Below, one piece after another: positions 8,032 to 13,412 of a stretch of DNA of 16,075 nt (the stretch's first letter is position 1; each line of letters opens with the position of its first letter). Source of the DNA: CAYILC01 sp964364145 (lineage in GTDB: Bacteria; Patescibacteriota; Microgenomatia; UBA1400; UBA12028); the NCBI GenBank assembly GCA_964364145.1, contig CAYILC010000016.1:1-16075 (forward strand), read 5' to 3'. The position numbers and the translations under genes were made by a program. The notes beneath the pieces were generated by a model. That model did not search any database and was not told the origin of the DNA. It saw only the letters and a program-made list of their open reading frames with translations.

Positions 8032-8184
8032 TTATTTTTCTGTTATATCTTCTTCTACTTTTTCGGCAGCTCTTTTTCTTTGTATCTGCCTCATACGTAG
8101 TTCAATACTTTCTTGAGCAGTTTTGGGCGAGCCACTCTCTTTCCAGTCCCAAACTGTTGTGGGTATTGTTTCGATATACATCAT
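8032..8184 (-). CDS. Uncharacterised 50-residue protein, first structural gene of the small-gene operon
   Basis: I do not recognise it. The frame is open up to an ATG at 8343, but that stretch contains a strong minus-strand terminator (8249-8276), so I place the start at the ATG-ATG pair at 8179-8184. The resulting protein begins MMYIETIPTTVWDWKESG and continues as a charged helix, possibly coiled coil (ESIELRMRQIQRKRAAEKVEED). An AAAGGAG lies 15 nt upstream, rather far; a ten-codon upstream ORF that stops in an ATGA overlap may supply ribosomes. The start is the uncertain point. Confidence 0.5.
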   Translation of the reverse strand: MMYIETIPTTVWDWKESGSPKTAQESIELRMRQIQRKRAAEKVEEDITEK

Positions 8185-8213
8185 GTTTTTCGTATAGTTC
8201 TCCTTTCGGCCAT
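8181..8213 (-). CDS. Ten-codon upstream ORF coupled to the 8032-8184 gene
   Basis: ATG at 8213 follows a GAGGAT Shine-Dalgarno (8221-8226) with 7 nt spacing and encodes MAERRTIRKT; its TGA (8181-8183) overlaps the ATG at 8184 as ATGA. Good Shine-Dalgarno spacing and the overlap suggest a coupling ORF, but so short a frame can occur by chance. Confidence 0.3.
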   Translation of the reverse strand: MAERRTIRKT

Positions 8214-8248
8214 ATTCTTTATCCTCAGAATGATCTCCAGAGAAACAA

Positions 8249-8276
8249 AAAACCTCCGGGTCTTTTTCGGAGGTTT
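8249..8276 (-). terminator. Intrinsic terminator in the operon leader
   Basis: 9-bp stem AAACCTCCG / CGGAGGTTT with a 9-nt loop and a following T tract (TTTTTTG, then TTTC) on the minus strand. It is located between the promoter at 8393-8421 and the first structural gene at 8184. Confidence 0.75.
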
Positions 8277-8326
8277 GGTATTTTCTAAAGCTTCTGATTT
8301 TCGTTATCTTATGCCACCAAACCTCC
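8249..8326 (-). promoter_or_regulatory. Candidate transcription attenuator before the small-gene operon
   Basis: Three segments on the minus strand compete. Segment 1 GGAGGTTTGGT (8316-8326) is perfectly complementary to segment 2 ACCAAACCTCC (8269-8279). The end of segment 2, AAACCTCCG, also pairs with segment 3 CGGAGGTTT (8250-8258) across a 9-nt loop, followed by TTTTTTG. The 2:3 pairing is a textbook intrinsic terminator; the 1:2 pairing would be the antiterminator. Segment 1 is preceded by a small hairpin (TTGTCC/GGACAA) and lies in the last codons of a leader ORF (8309-8380). The pairings are seen directly; regulation by attenuation is inferred. Confidence 0.6.
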
Positions 8327-8380
8327 TTGTCCGCGAAGGACAAAAATATGATTGATGGTAATAAGATACTGATTCATCAT
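8309..8380 (-). CDS. Candidate 23-residue leader peptide
   Basis: ATG ATG at 8375-8380 starts about 6 nt after the predicted RNA start, and the frame ends at TAA 8309-8311, immediately after attenuator segment 1. The peptide begins MMNQYLITINHIF and ends RGQGGLVA, mostly hydrophobic. It has no run of one amino acid that would reveal a regulatory codon. A ribosome on this ORF would cover segment 1 and so favour the 2:3 terminator. There is no Shine-Dalgarno; translation would be near-leaderless. Confidence 0.35.
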   Translation of the reverse strand: MMNQYLITINHIFVLRGQGGLVA

Positions 8381-8391
8381 AGATCGTCGGA

Positions 8392-8397
8392 TATAAT
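8392..8397 (+). promoter_or_regulatory. -10 box of the aspS leader
   Basis: TATAAT on the plus strand, with a predicted RNA start at about 8404. The -35 region is weak (CTGATT near 8369). It overlaps the -10 of the divergent minus-strand promoter. Confidence 0.55.
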
Positions 8398-8421
8398 ATC
8401 GCGTGAACATCACCTTGTCAA
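8393..8421 (-). promoter_or_regulatory. Consensus promoter of the small-gene operon
   Basis: On the minus strand, TTGACA (8416-8421) and TATTAT (8393-8398) are separated by exactly 17 nt. Predicted RNA start is about 8386. It overlaps the -10 box of the divergent aspS T-box promoter, so the two promoters probably exclude each other. Confidence 0.75.
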
Positions 8422-8616
8422 TCGTGGAAATTGTTGATACACTCATAGCAAGTTTATAGCAACGTTTGAGTCTGTCGACAACAGACAAGTTGTGCGCTAC
8501 GTGAAAGCAAAGATGGCGTCGGGTATGCCCGTTACAGCTGGAACGAGAAATGATAAGGTGGCACCGTCTTCAGGCACGAAGACCCTTTCGCAATGAAAGT
8601 GGTACGTGCTTTTTTT
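8404..8616 (+). promoter_or_regulatory. T-box riboswitch controlling aspS
   Basis: The antiterminator element is clear: AAGG (8555-8558), the bulge TGGCACC (8559-8565) matching the T-box core, stem GTCTTC (8566-8571) / GAAGAC (8578-8583), then CCTT (8584-8587) closing on AAGG. The competing terminator uses CCCTTTC and GAAAG. The TGGC of the bulge would pair with GCCA, the 3' end of a tRNA with discriminator G, as in tRNA-Asp and tRNA-Asn, which fits aspS. Upstream, CGGGTATGCCCGTTA (about 8519-8533) resembles the conserved segment before T-box antiterminators, and a GAC triplet at 8477-8479 in a predicted internal loop is a candidate Asp specifier. By family knowledge, uncharged tRNA binding would permit read-through into aspS. 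The full Stem I fold is not verified. Confidence 0.75.
8574..8616 (+). terminator. Intrinsic terminator of the aspS T-box leader
   Basis: GCACG (8574-8578) pairs with CGTGC (8605-8609); inside, ACCCTTTC (8582-8589) pairs with GAAAG-T-GGT (8595-8603, one bulge) across loop GCAAT; then seven T (8610-8616). It is mutually exclusive with the T-box antiterminator. An ATG at 8593 lies in this hairpin and is not the aspS start. Confidence 0.85.
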
Positions 8617-8637
8617 ATACCTCTTGAAAGGAAATAT

Positions 8638-10053
8638 ATGCGAACACTCGCAGCAGAAACACCAACGCAAGTTGGCAAAACTATTACGCTCCAGGGTTGG
8701 GTTGCAACTAAACGCGATCACGGGAAGTTAACCTTCATTGATTTGAGAGATCGCTCGGGCATAGTCCAGTGTGTCGGCTTTGGAAAGATGGGAGAGCTTT
8801 CGGTTGAGTCTGTGGTGCAGATTGAGGGATTGGTGAAACAGCGTCCGGAAAAACTCGTGAATAAGAACTTGGAAACAGGAACGATTGAGGTCGAAGTTGA
8901 GTCCTACACAATCTTAAATAAAGCCAAAGAACTCCCTATTCAAGTTGAGGGAGATGGGCTGGATATTAACGAAGAAGCTCGGTTGAGCTATAGATAACTT
9001 GATTTGCGCAGATTGCGATTGCAGAATATTATGCGTATGCGCNNNNNNNNNNCCAAGTTTATTCGTGCCATTCGTGAGGCATATTACGCGCATGATTTTG
9101 TTGAGGTTGAAACGCCGATGCTCACCAAGGCCACCAAAGAGGGCGCGCGTGACTTTTTAGTTCCATCCCGATTTCAACCTGGCAAATTTTACGCGCTCCC
9201 ACAGAGTCCACAGCAATATAAACAACTTTTAATGACAGCTGGCATTGAACGATATTTTCAGATTGCCCGATGTATGCGCGATGAAGATCTTCGTGCTGAT
9301 CGCGGTTTTGAGTTTACCCAGCTCGATGTGGAGATGAGTTTTGTTGAGCAAAAAGACGTCATGCAAATGACTGAAGATGTCATGAAGACTGCGGTGAAAG
9401 CCGTTGGTGGAAAATTAAAAGATGAAACCTTTCCAGTGATTGAGTACAAAGTCGCTTTAGAAAAGTACGGATCCGACAAGTTTGATCTACGCACAAAAGA
9501 AGAAAAAAAAGAAGGAGTCTTAGCTTTTGCATGGGTCGTAAACTTTCCATTCTTCAAGAAAGTGGACACAAAAGATATGGCAGAGGTTCGTGATGGCAAA
9601 AGCGGGTGGACATTCACGCACAACCCATTCAGCACGCCAATTGCAGAACACATCAAATGGCATTTGGCTGGTGAACATACCGGCGAGATTATCACGGCGC
9701 AGTACGATTTAGTTTGCAATGGCTTTGAGGCTGGAGGCGGAAGTATTCGCGCATATCAACCAGAAGTTTTGAAGGCCACGATGCGTACGATGGGCTACTC
9801 TGATGCAGAGATTCAGGACAGTATCGGCCACATGTTGGAAGCATTTGAGGTTGGAACACCACCGCATGGCGGCATTGCGTTGGGTATTGACCGTTTAGTG
9901 ATGTTGTTGGCACAAGAAACGTCTTTGAAGGAAGCGATTGCGTTCCCGATGACCTCAACAGGCAGAACAGCGGTGATGGATGCTCCGGCAGTGATGAAAG
10001 AGGAGCAGTTGAGGGAGTTGGGATTGCAGATTAGAGAGAAGAAGAAAAAGTAG
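8638..10053 (+). CDS. aspS: Aspartyl-tRNA synthetase, interrupted in this assembly by an in-frame TAA and an N gap
   Basis: Charges tRNA-Asp (class IIb aaRS). Start at 8638, after AAAGGAAA. About 471 codons including stops. Seen: N-terminal anticodon-binding OB fold (VATKRDHGKLTFIDLRDRSGIVQ), class II motif 2 RDEDLRADRGFEFTQ (from residue about 214), the bacterial AGGGSIR segment, and motif 3 GGIALGIDRL (about 411-420). Codon 120 (8995-8997) is TAA where the family has Tyr in the YLDLRR motif (here R-stop-LDLRR). Ten N (9043-9052) follow within 50 bp. The frame resumes on both sides, so this is more likely an assembly error than a dead gene. The roughly 130-residue GAD insertion domain of bacterial AspRS is absent: KYGSDKFDLR is followed after about 13 residues by WVVNFPFF. 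Whether it also charges tRNA-Asn cannot be judged. Confidence 0.9.
9043..9052. other. Assembly gap (10 N) inside aspS
   Basis: A run of ten N. Compared with remembered AspRS sequences (E. coli, T. thermophilus), the segment between LDLRR and the next helix is three residues too long here, so the true gap is probably about one base and the ten N are a placeholder. Confidence 0.9.
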
Positions 10054-10064
10054 AGAATGAGAAT

Positions 10065-10307
10065 TTAAGATGGTTGAAGATCAGCCATACGCTTCGCGTT
10101 TACAAGTTTGAGACTTTGATACGTAATATGAAGATCGGTGAGAGTTTTTATCATGAATTCCTCGAGTTGTTGTTCGTTGCGATGTGCTTCGGCCTCGGCA
10201 CACGAAAGAATAAACTTAGATCCATTTATCGCCACAGCTATAATACGTGTTCTGCCATAAAGCTCTTGAGCATCTATTCGCTCATTTGTAGTAAGTTCAA
10301 ATAACAT
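10065..10307 (-). CDS. Uncharacterised 80-residue protein
   Basis: I do not recognise it. It is a small soluble alpha/beta protein: MLFELTTNERIDAQELYG, a beta strand pair (RTRIIAVAINGSKFILSC), then a charged helix (AEAEAHRNEQQLEEFMIKTL). The ATG at 10305-10307 is preceded by AAAGGATAGGG, an acceptable Shine-Dalgarno. It is convergent with aspS (11 bp gap) and divergent from the carboxypeptidase gene, so it is a single-gene unit. The Shine-Dalgarno start groups it with the other orphan genes here. Function unknown. Confidence 0.6.
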   Translation of the reverse strand: MLFELTTNERIDAQELYGRTRIIAVAINGSKFILSCAEAEAHRNEQQLEEFMIKTLTDLHITYQSLKLVNAKRMADLQPS

Positions 10308-10346
10308 CCCTATCCTTTATGCATTTCTCTGCATATAAGGTATTGC

Positions 10347-10374
10347 TTGACATATCGCCTATCTTGTTCATAGT
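10347..10374 (+). promoter_or_regulatory. Distal promoter of the carboxypeptidase gene
   Basis: TTGACA (10347-10352) and CATAGT (10369-10374), spacer 16 nt; predicted start about 10381, giving a leader of about 60 nt before the ATG at 10440. Confidence 0.5.
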
Positions 10375-10424
10375 AAACCTTGATACATGGTTATACAACT
10401 ATTCTTTCTGGTTTGCAATATTTC

Positions 10425-10433
10425 TGCCATAAT
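10425..10433 (+). promoter_or_regulatory. Extended -10 box directly before the carboxypeptidase gene
   Basis: TGCCATAAT (TG at 10425-10426, CATAAT at 10428-10433) ends 6 nt before the ATG at 10440, implying a leaderless transcript in addition to any from the distal promoter. Confidence 0.55.
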
Positions 10434-10439
10434 ACCCTT

Positions 10440-11408
10440 ATGCGCAAGCAAACTCTGCTCAGTCTTATAGTTTTTTCGTTTGTTCTCTTGCTCCAGCCTG
10501 GCTTCAACGCAATTCAGCAATATCAGCTTTATCCATCTCGCTTCGGTATCCGCCAACCACCAGTTCCTGTCCCAACCTCTGCAGTAATTCCCATAGCAAA
10601 ATCGTCCTGGCGTCCAACAAACCTTTCGGCAAAAGGTGCGATTGTCATTGATCAGGAGTCAGGAAGTATGTTGTTTGCCATAAATCCCAACTCTCAATTT
10701 TTTCCTGCTTCACTCACAAAACTCATGACCGCTATGGTTGCGCTTGAAGTGTATCCGCTGGATAAAGTCATCACAATCAACGATGAGAACACTGCGATTG
10801 GCAGTAGTATGAATCTTCAAAAGGGTGAACGCATCACAGTGCAAAACTTGTTAAAAGGACTGTTGATAAACAGCGGCAACGATGCGGCGTTTGCTTTGGC
10901 AAACACCTTTCCAACCGGATACGACGGCTTTGTGCAAAAAATGAACGAAACAGCCCGCGTATTTCATATGAACCGTACGATATACAAAAATGTTTCCGGC
11001 GTTGAACAGGCTGGTCACCTCACCACGGTACGCGACATGGCGACCCTTACCAAGGAAGCAATGAAACAGCCGTTTATTCGTGAAACCGTGAAAACACAAT
11101 CGCTAACGGTGAATGATGTTGATGGACAGTTCGTCCACAATCTAAAGTCCACAAACCAACTATTGGGAAAAGTAGAAGGTATTGAAGGAGTAAAAACGGG
11201 ATGGACCGATGACGCCGGTCAATGTCTCATCACCCAAACCACTCGCGATGGTCACACAATTATTACCGTGATTTTAGGAAGCAACGATCGATTTGGCGAA
11301 ACCGAAAGGTTGATTAACTGGTCGTTTGCCAACCACAAGTGGAAAAACTATCGATTCGAGGATTGGTTTGGTGGTACAACTGCTGACACAGTGACGGCTG
11401 GCACATAA
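10440..11408 (+). CDS. D-alanyl-D-alanine carboxypeptidase (PBP5-type, S11 family)
   Basis: 322 residues. Removes the terminal D-Ala from peptidoglycan pentapeptides outside the membrane, limiting cross-linking. Seen: N-terminal signal or anchor helix (about 5-20), then the three penicillin-binding motifs in order: SLTK (91-94, nucleophile S91), SGN (145-147) and KTG (252-254), with PASLTKLMTA and VKTGWTDDAG contexts typical of S11 peptidases. The C-terminal beta domain of PBP5 and its amphipathic anchor are not evident, so it is probably held by the N-terminal helix. I start it at ATG 10440, which fits the signal peptide; a TTG at 10380 in frame is unlikely. The last 61 bp overlap the 3' end of the opposite-strand membrane protein gene. 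dacA/dacF cannot be told apart, so no symbol is given. Confidence 0.92.
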   Translation: MRKQTLLSLIVFSFVLLLQPGFNAIQQYQLYPSRFGIRQPPVPVPTSAVIPIAKSSWRPTNLSAKGAIVIDQESGSMLFAINPNSQFFPASLTKLMTAMVALEVYPLDKVITINDENTAIGSSMNLQKGERITVQNLLKGLLINSGNDAAFALANTFPTGYDGFVQKMNETARVFHMNRTIYKNVSGVEQAGHLTTVRDMATLTKEAMKQPFIRETVKTQSLTVNDVDGQFVHNLKSTNQLLGKVEGIEGVKTGWTDDAGQCLITQTTRDGHTIITVILGSNDRFGETERLINWSFANHKWKNYRFEDWFGGTTADTVTAGT

Positions 11409-12442
11409 GCAAAAAAGTTTTGGTCTCCAACAAAGACATAGACGGGTTGCAAATACCGTTGAGGTGTATCGGAGTCGTAGTACGCGAGATACACATTGCG
11501 AACCGTTGCCTGTTGCACTCCGGCATCGATATGCGCAACAAACCCTTTGCCAGCCTGTAATGTTTGCCAAGCGGTTTGTGGTGCAATGAGGCCGTAGGTT
11601 TCAAATCGTTCATAGTCTATTGGCGCATACGTAAAATCTGCTTGCACAATGCTTGAATTCGTGTCTCTGCTTCCGGAGAAAATAAAATGCGCGTTCCCTT
11701 GCAATGGATCCGGTCTCACTAGAGAATATGTTTCACGAATTGGAGAGCGCCAAATATTTACTTGAATAAAGTCTGCCTCGGATAAACTCACCGCAGGTAT
11801 ATACGAAGTACCGGAAGCGCGGAGGAAACTGATTTTTGCCTCGCTTGTTGCCATGTCTATTGCAGACAGTCCGGCTTCCTGAAGCGTCTCCCGCACTTGA
11901 GTGATCGCGCTTTGTTGTGGAGGAAGCGACTTTTGACTTAAAAAACCAGGATCGCTTGCCCAGTCTACCTTCATAGTGAGGTGCTTGCTGACGATGTCGA
12001 TGTCTAGAGTGGCGGGAAGTGGGGAGTTGCGTTTCCAGCGGTAGGTTGTGGTGGAGGTTTGTTCTGGCGCGAAGGCGAAGCCGAGCGCCACAGCTTGCTT
12101 TTTTGCCTCGTCCAAAGACAGGACACCAATCGTTTGCTTCGGCATGAAATATACCGGCAACTGCGTCTGTAATTTTGGCAACATACCCGTTTTTGTTTGC
12201 AAGGTATAAGACGCGATTGTAGGGCCAGTGCTAGGAAACTCCAACGGCGGTAATGTACCAAAGCCATAGGTTGGTGGCGGAGCTTTAGGTGGATTTAAAA
12301 ATTTGTAAAGATTAACGGACATGTTCAGCACAACCCGCCCTATCATAAGGACGACTAGCGCAATCGCGCCAAACTTAATGAAGAGACGTCCACCATACGC
12401 GGCATCGCTCAACGTAGGGCTGGTTTTTTTTGCTGAAGCCAT
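11348..12442 (-). CDS. Membrane-anchored protein with large extracytoplasmic domain, unknown function
   Basis: 364 residues. A cytoplasmic stub of about 20 residues is followed by one transmembrane helix (FIKFGAIALVVLMIGRVVL, about 21-40), a proline-rich linker (NPPKAPPPTYGFGTLPPLEFP) and a long outside domain. The middle has SLDEAKKQAVALGFAF, and the C-terminal part reads NVYLAYYDSDTPQRYLQPVYVFVGD, a pattern I associate with PepSY/YycI-like extracytoplasmic modules; this is an impression only. The ATG has no Shine-Dalgarno and an extended -10 box 6 nt upstream. It is convergent with, and overlaps by 61 bp, the carboxypeptidase gene, so antisense interplay between two envelope genes is possible. 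A cell-envelope role is inferred from topology. Confidence 0.75.
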   Translation of the reverse strand: MASAKKTSPTLSDAAYGGRLFIKFGAIALVVLMIGRVVLNMSVNLYKFLNPPKAPPPTYGFGTLPPLEFPSTGPTIASYTLQTKTGMLPKLQTQLPVYFMPKQTIGVLSLDEAKKQAVALGFAFAPEQTSTTTYRWKRNSPLPATLDIDIVSKHLTMKVDWASDPGFLSQKSLPPQQSAITQVRETLQEAGLSAIDMATSEAKISFLRASGTSYIPAVSLSEADFIQVNIWRSPIRETYSLVRPDPLQGNAHFIFSGSRDTNSSIVQADFTYAPIDYERFETYGLIAPQTAWQTLQAGKGFVAHIDAGVQQATVRNVYLAYYDSDTPQRYLQPVYVFVGDQNFFAYVPAVTVSAVVPPNQSSNR

Positions 12443-12448
12443 AACTCA

Positions 12449-12457
12449 ATAATAGCA
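12449..12457 (-). promoter_or_regulatory. Extended -10 box directly before the membrane-anchored protein gene
   Basis: On the minus strand TGCTATTAT ends 6 nt before the ATG at 12442, implying a leaderless mRNA. Confidence 0.6.
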
Positions 12458-12504
12458 TGGATGATTGAGAGGCATTTTGGTGAAATCGGTAAAACAGGCG
12501 GAGT

Positions 12505-12530
12505 AAACAAAAAACACAGGTTTCCCTGTA
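12505..12530 (-). terminator. Terminator of RNA A
   Basis: Minus strand: ACAGG-GAAA-CCTGT hairpin followed by GTTTTTTGTTT. The same position and T tract as in RNA B, with a shorter stem. Confidence 0.65.
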
Positions 12531-12775
12531 CTAGCTCTGGTGAGTTAGTGCCTATCCCAAGAATAAGTCATTCTAATTTAATCATGCATATTCGTCAATA
12601 TCGAGTTTTCATTGATGTGGATGACTCGGCGGTCATCCACCAGGAACTTCGTTCTTTGTGGACCCGAGGGGAATTGAACCCCCTAGCCAGTTTTCTCAAA
12701 ATAGACTACTCAACCAGATGCGGGTAACTCAAGGTCACTCGCCAGGTTCGCTACGCTCACTTTGCGAGCCCACAC
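12507..12775 (-). ncRNA. Structured RNA A with tRNA-like T arm (novel or highly divergent)
   Basis: About 269 nt from the predicted start at 12775 to the terminator. Seen on the minus strand in order: TGTGGGCTCG (12765-12774), which can pair over 10 bp with CGGGTCCACA (12657-12666); hairpin GCTCGC-AAA-GTGAGC; hairpin GCGAGTGAC/GTTACCCGC; the 5' strand of a long helix (12694-12717); a T-arm-like hairpin with loop TTCAATT (12667-12683) followed by an acceptor-like strand and an unpaired A without encoded CCA; hairpin TGGATGAC/GTCATCCA; the 3' strand of the long helix (12537-12562); then an intrinsic terminator. The 3' domain looks like tRNA or tmRNA, but no D-domain signature (GGNTTCGAC) or tag frame is found. 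Homologous to RNA B. Function unknown. Confidence 0.55.
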
Positions 12776-12835
12776 AAACCGATCATACTGCTCGAACCTT
12801 ACGGCAACCTTTCAAAAGGTGAATTGGTTGAAAAA
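12718..12835 (-). repeat. Repeat copy 1: promoter and 5' part of RNA A
   Basis: 118 bp matching 13556-13673 with 6 mismatches. The block covers the first ~58 nt of the RNA, the -10 box and about 48 bp upstream, which contains CAACC/GGTTG arms. Conservation of the upstream part suggests shared regulation or recent duplication. Confidence 0.85.
12782..12787 (-). promoter_or_regulatory. -10 box of RNA A
   Basis: TATGAT on the minus strand, 7 nt before the G that starts GTGTGGGCTCG. Identical in the RNA B gene. The -35 is not clear. Confidence 0.55.
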
Positions 12836-12886
12836 TGATGTCTCAACGGAGAATGTGTAATAAAGTCTCTGTCTTGATTGCTTGGA

Positions 12887-13297
12887 CTATAAACTTTCTG
12901 ACGTTTTAGCTATAGGAATGTGGTCTTCTTTTGTCCAGCCTGGTTCCGAATATATTTCAACCCAACATTCATCGTCACTTGTCGCCCAATGTGCATTTCC
13001 TGGGGGAATTGTATATGTATCTCCCGAATGCAGGACAACAACTTTTTCTCCAACATAAAGAGTAAGCGACCCAGAAAGAATTGAATAGTGTTGAGTCATT
13101 TTGAGATGCATGTGCGGATTACTTGAAAGAATGACTTCCACAGCGCGATCATATTCAGGATGATTCTCTGTTGGGTCTACCTCACACACAAAATGCATGC
13201 CCCGACCATCAAGATCAAAAGCGTTCTTTTCTGGATATTTTATTTTCATCTGAGTCAGGATTCGTTTGGTGCGTTGCTCCGTTGTTTCTTCTTTCAT
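12887..13297 (-). CDS. Small cupin-domain protein
   Basis: 136 residues. A charged N-terminal stretch (about 1-55) precedes one cupin barrel. Cupin motif 1: PHMHLKMTQHYSILSG with H62, H64 and Q69 where many cupins have Glu; motif 2: GDTYTIPPGNAHW with P99, G100 and H103. H62, H64 and H103 would bind a metal; the Gln/Glu change is found in some metal-binding and sugar-binding cupins. The substrate cannot be told; WATSDDECWVEIYSEP after motif 2 recalls mannose-6-phosphate-isomerase-like and auxin-binding-like cupins. It lies between the two RNA genes, on the same strand. No Shine-Dalgarno; a TAAAAT box 7 nt before the ATG may give a leaderless mRNA. Confidence 0.85.
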   Translation of the reverse strand: MKEETTEQRTKRILTQMKIKYPEKNAFDLDGRGMHFVCEVDPTENHPEYDRAVEVILSSNPHMHLKMTQHYSILSGSLTLYVGEKVVVLHSGDTYTIPPGNAHWATSDDECWVEIYSEPGWTKEDHIPIAKTSESL

Positions 13298-13304
13298 TGA
13301 AGTT

Positions 13305-13310
13305 ATTTTA
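13305..13310 (-). promoter_or_regulatory. Possible -10 box of the cupin gene
   Basis: TAAAAT on the minus strand, 7 nt before the ATG at 13297. It lacks the TG extension seen at the other leaderless starts, so support is weaker. Confidence 0.35.
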
Positions 13311-13382
13311 TATGATTTAGTGAAAAAGAAAAGTGAACAACGATGTGAAAACTATAGGTGCAATCAATGAAATACTCACCGC

Positions 13383-13412
13383 AAACAAAAAACACAGGTT
13401 GCCCTGTGTTTT
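13383..13412 (-). terminator. Terminator of RNA B
   Basis: Perfect 10-bp stem AAAACACAGG/CCTGTGTTTT with a 4-nt loop (13389-13412) and a T tract continuing TTGTTTG on the minus strand. Confidence 0.85.

Noticed and set aside
8185..8343. Extending the first small-operon gene to an ATG at 8343
   Set aside because: The extension would run through a strong intrinsic terminator on the same strand and overlaps the leader ORF; the upstream ATG has no Shine-Dalgarno.
8593..8637. aspS start at ATG 8593
   Set aside because: This ATG is in the T-box terminator hairpin; ATG 8638 has a Shine-Dalgarno and fits the AspRS N-terminus.
8995..8997. Reassigned TAA codon (alternative genetic code)
   Set aside because: TAA ends several intact genes in the window (for example 3643, 11408 and 15159), and the only recoding I know in Patescibacteria concerns TGA.
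12461..12727. Plus-strand open frame of 88 codons opposite RNA A
   Set aside because: It shares its LWTRGELNP segment with a frame at 13333-13524 only because both are antisense to the conserved T-arm/acceptor segment; no Shine-Dalgarno, and the other codons differ.
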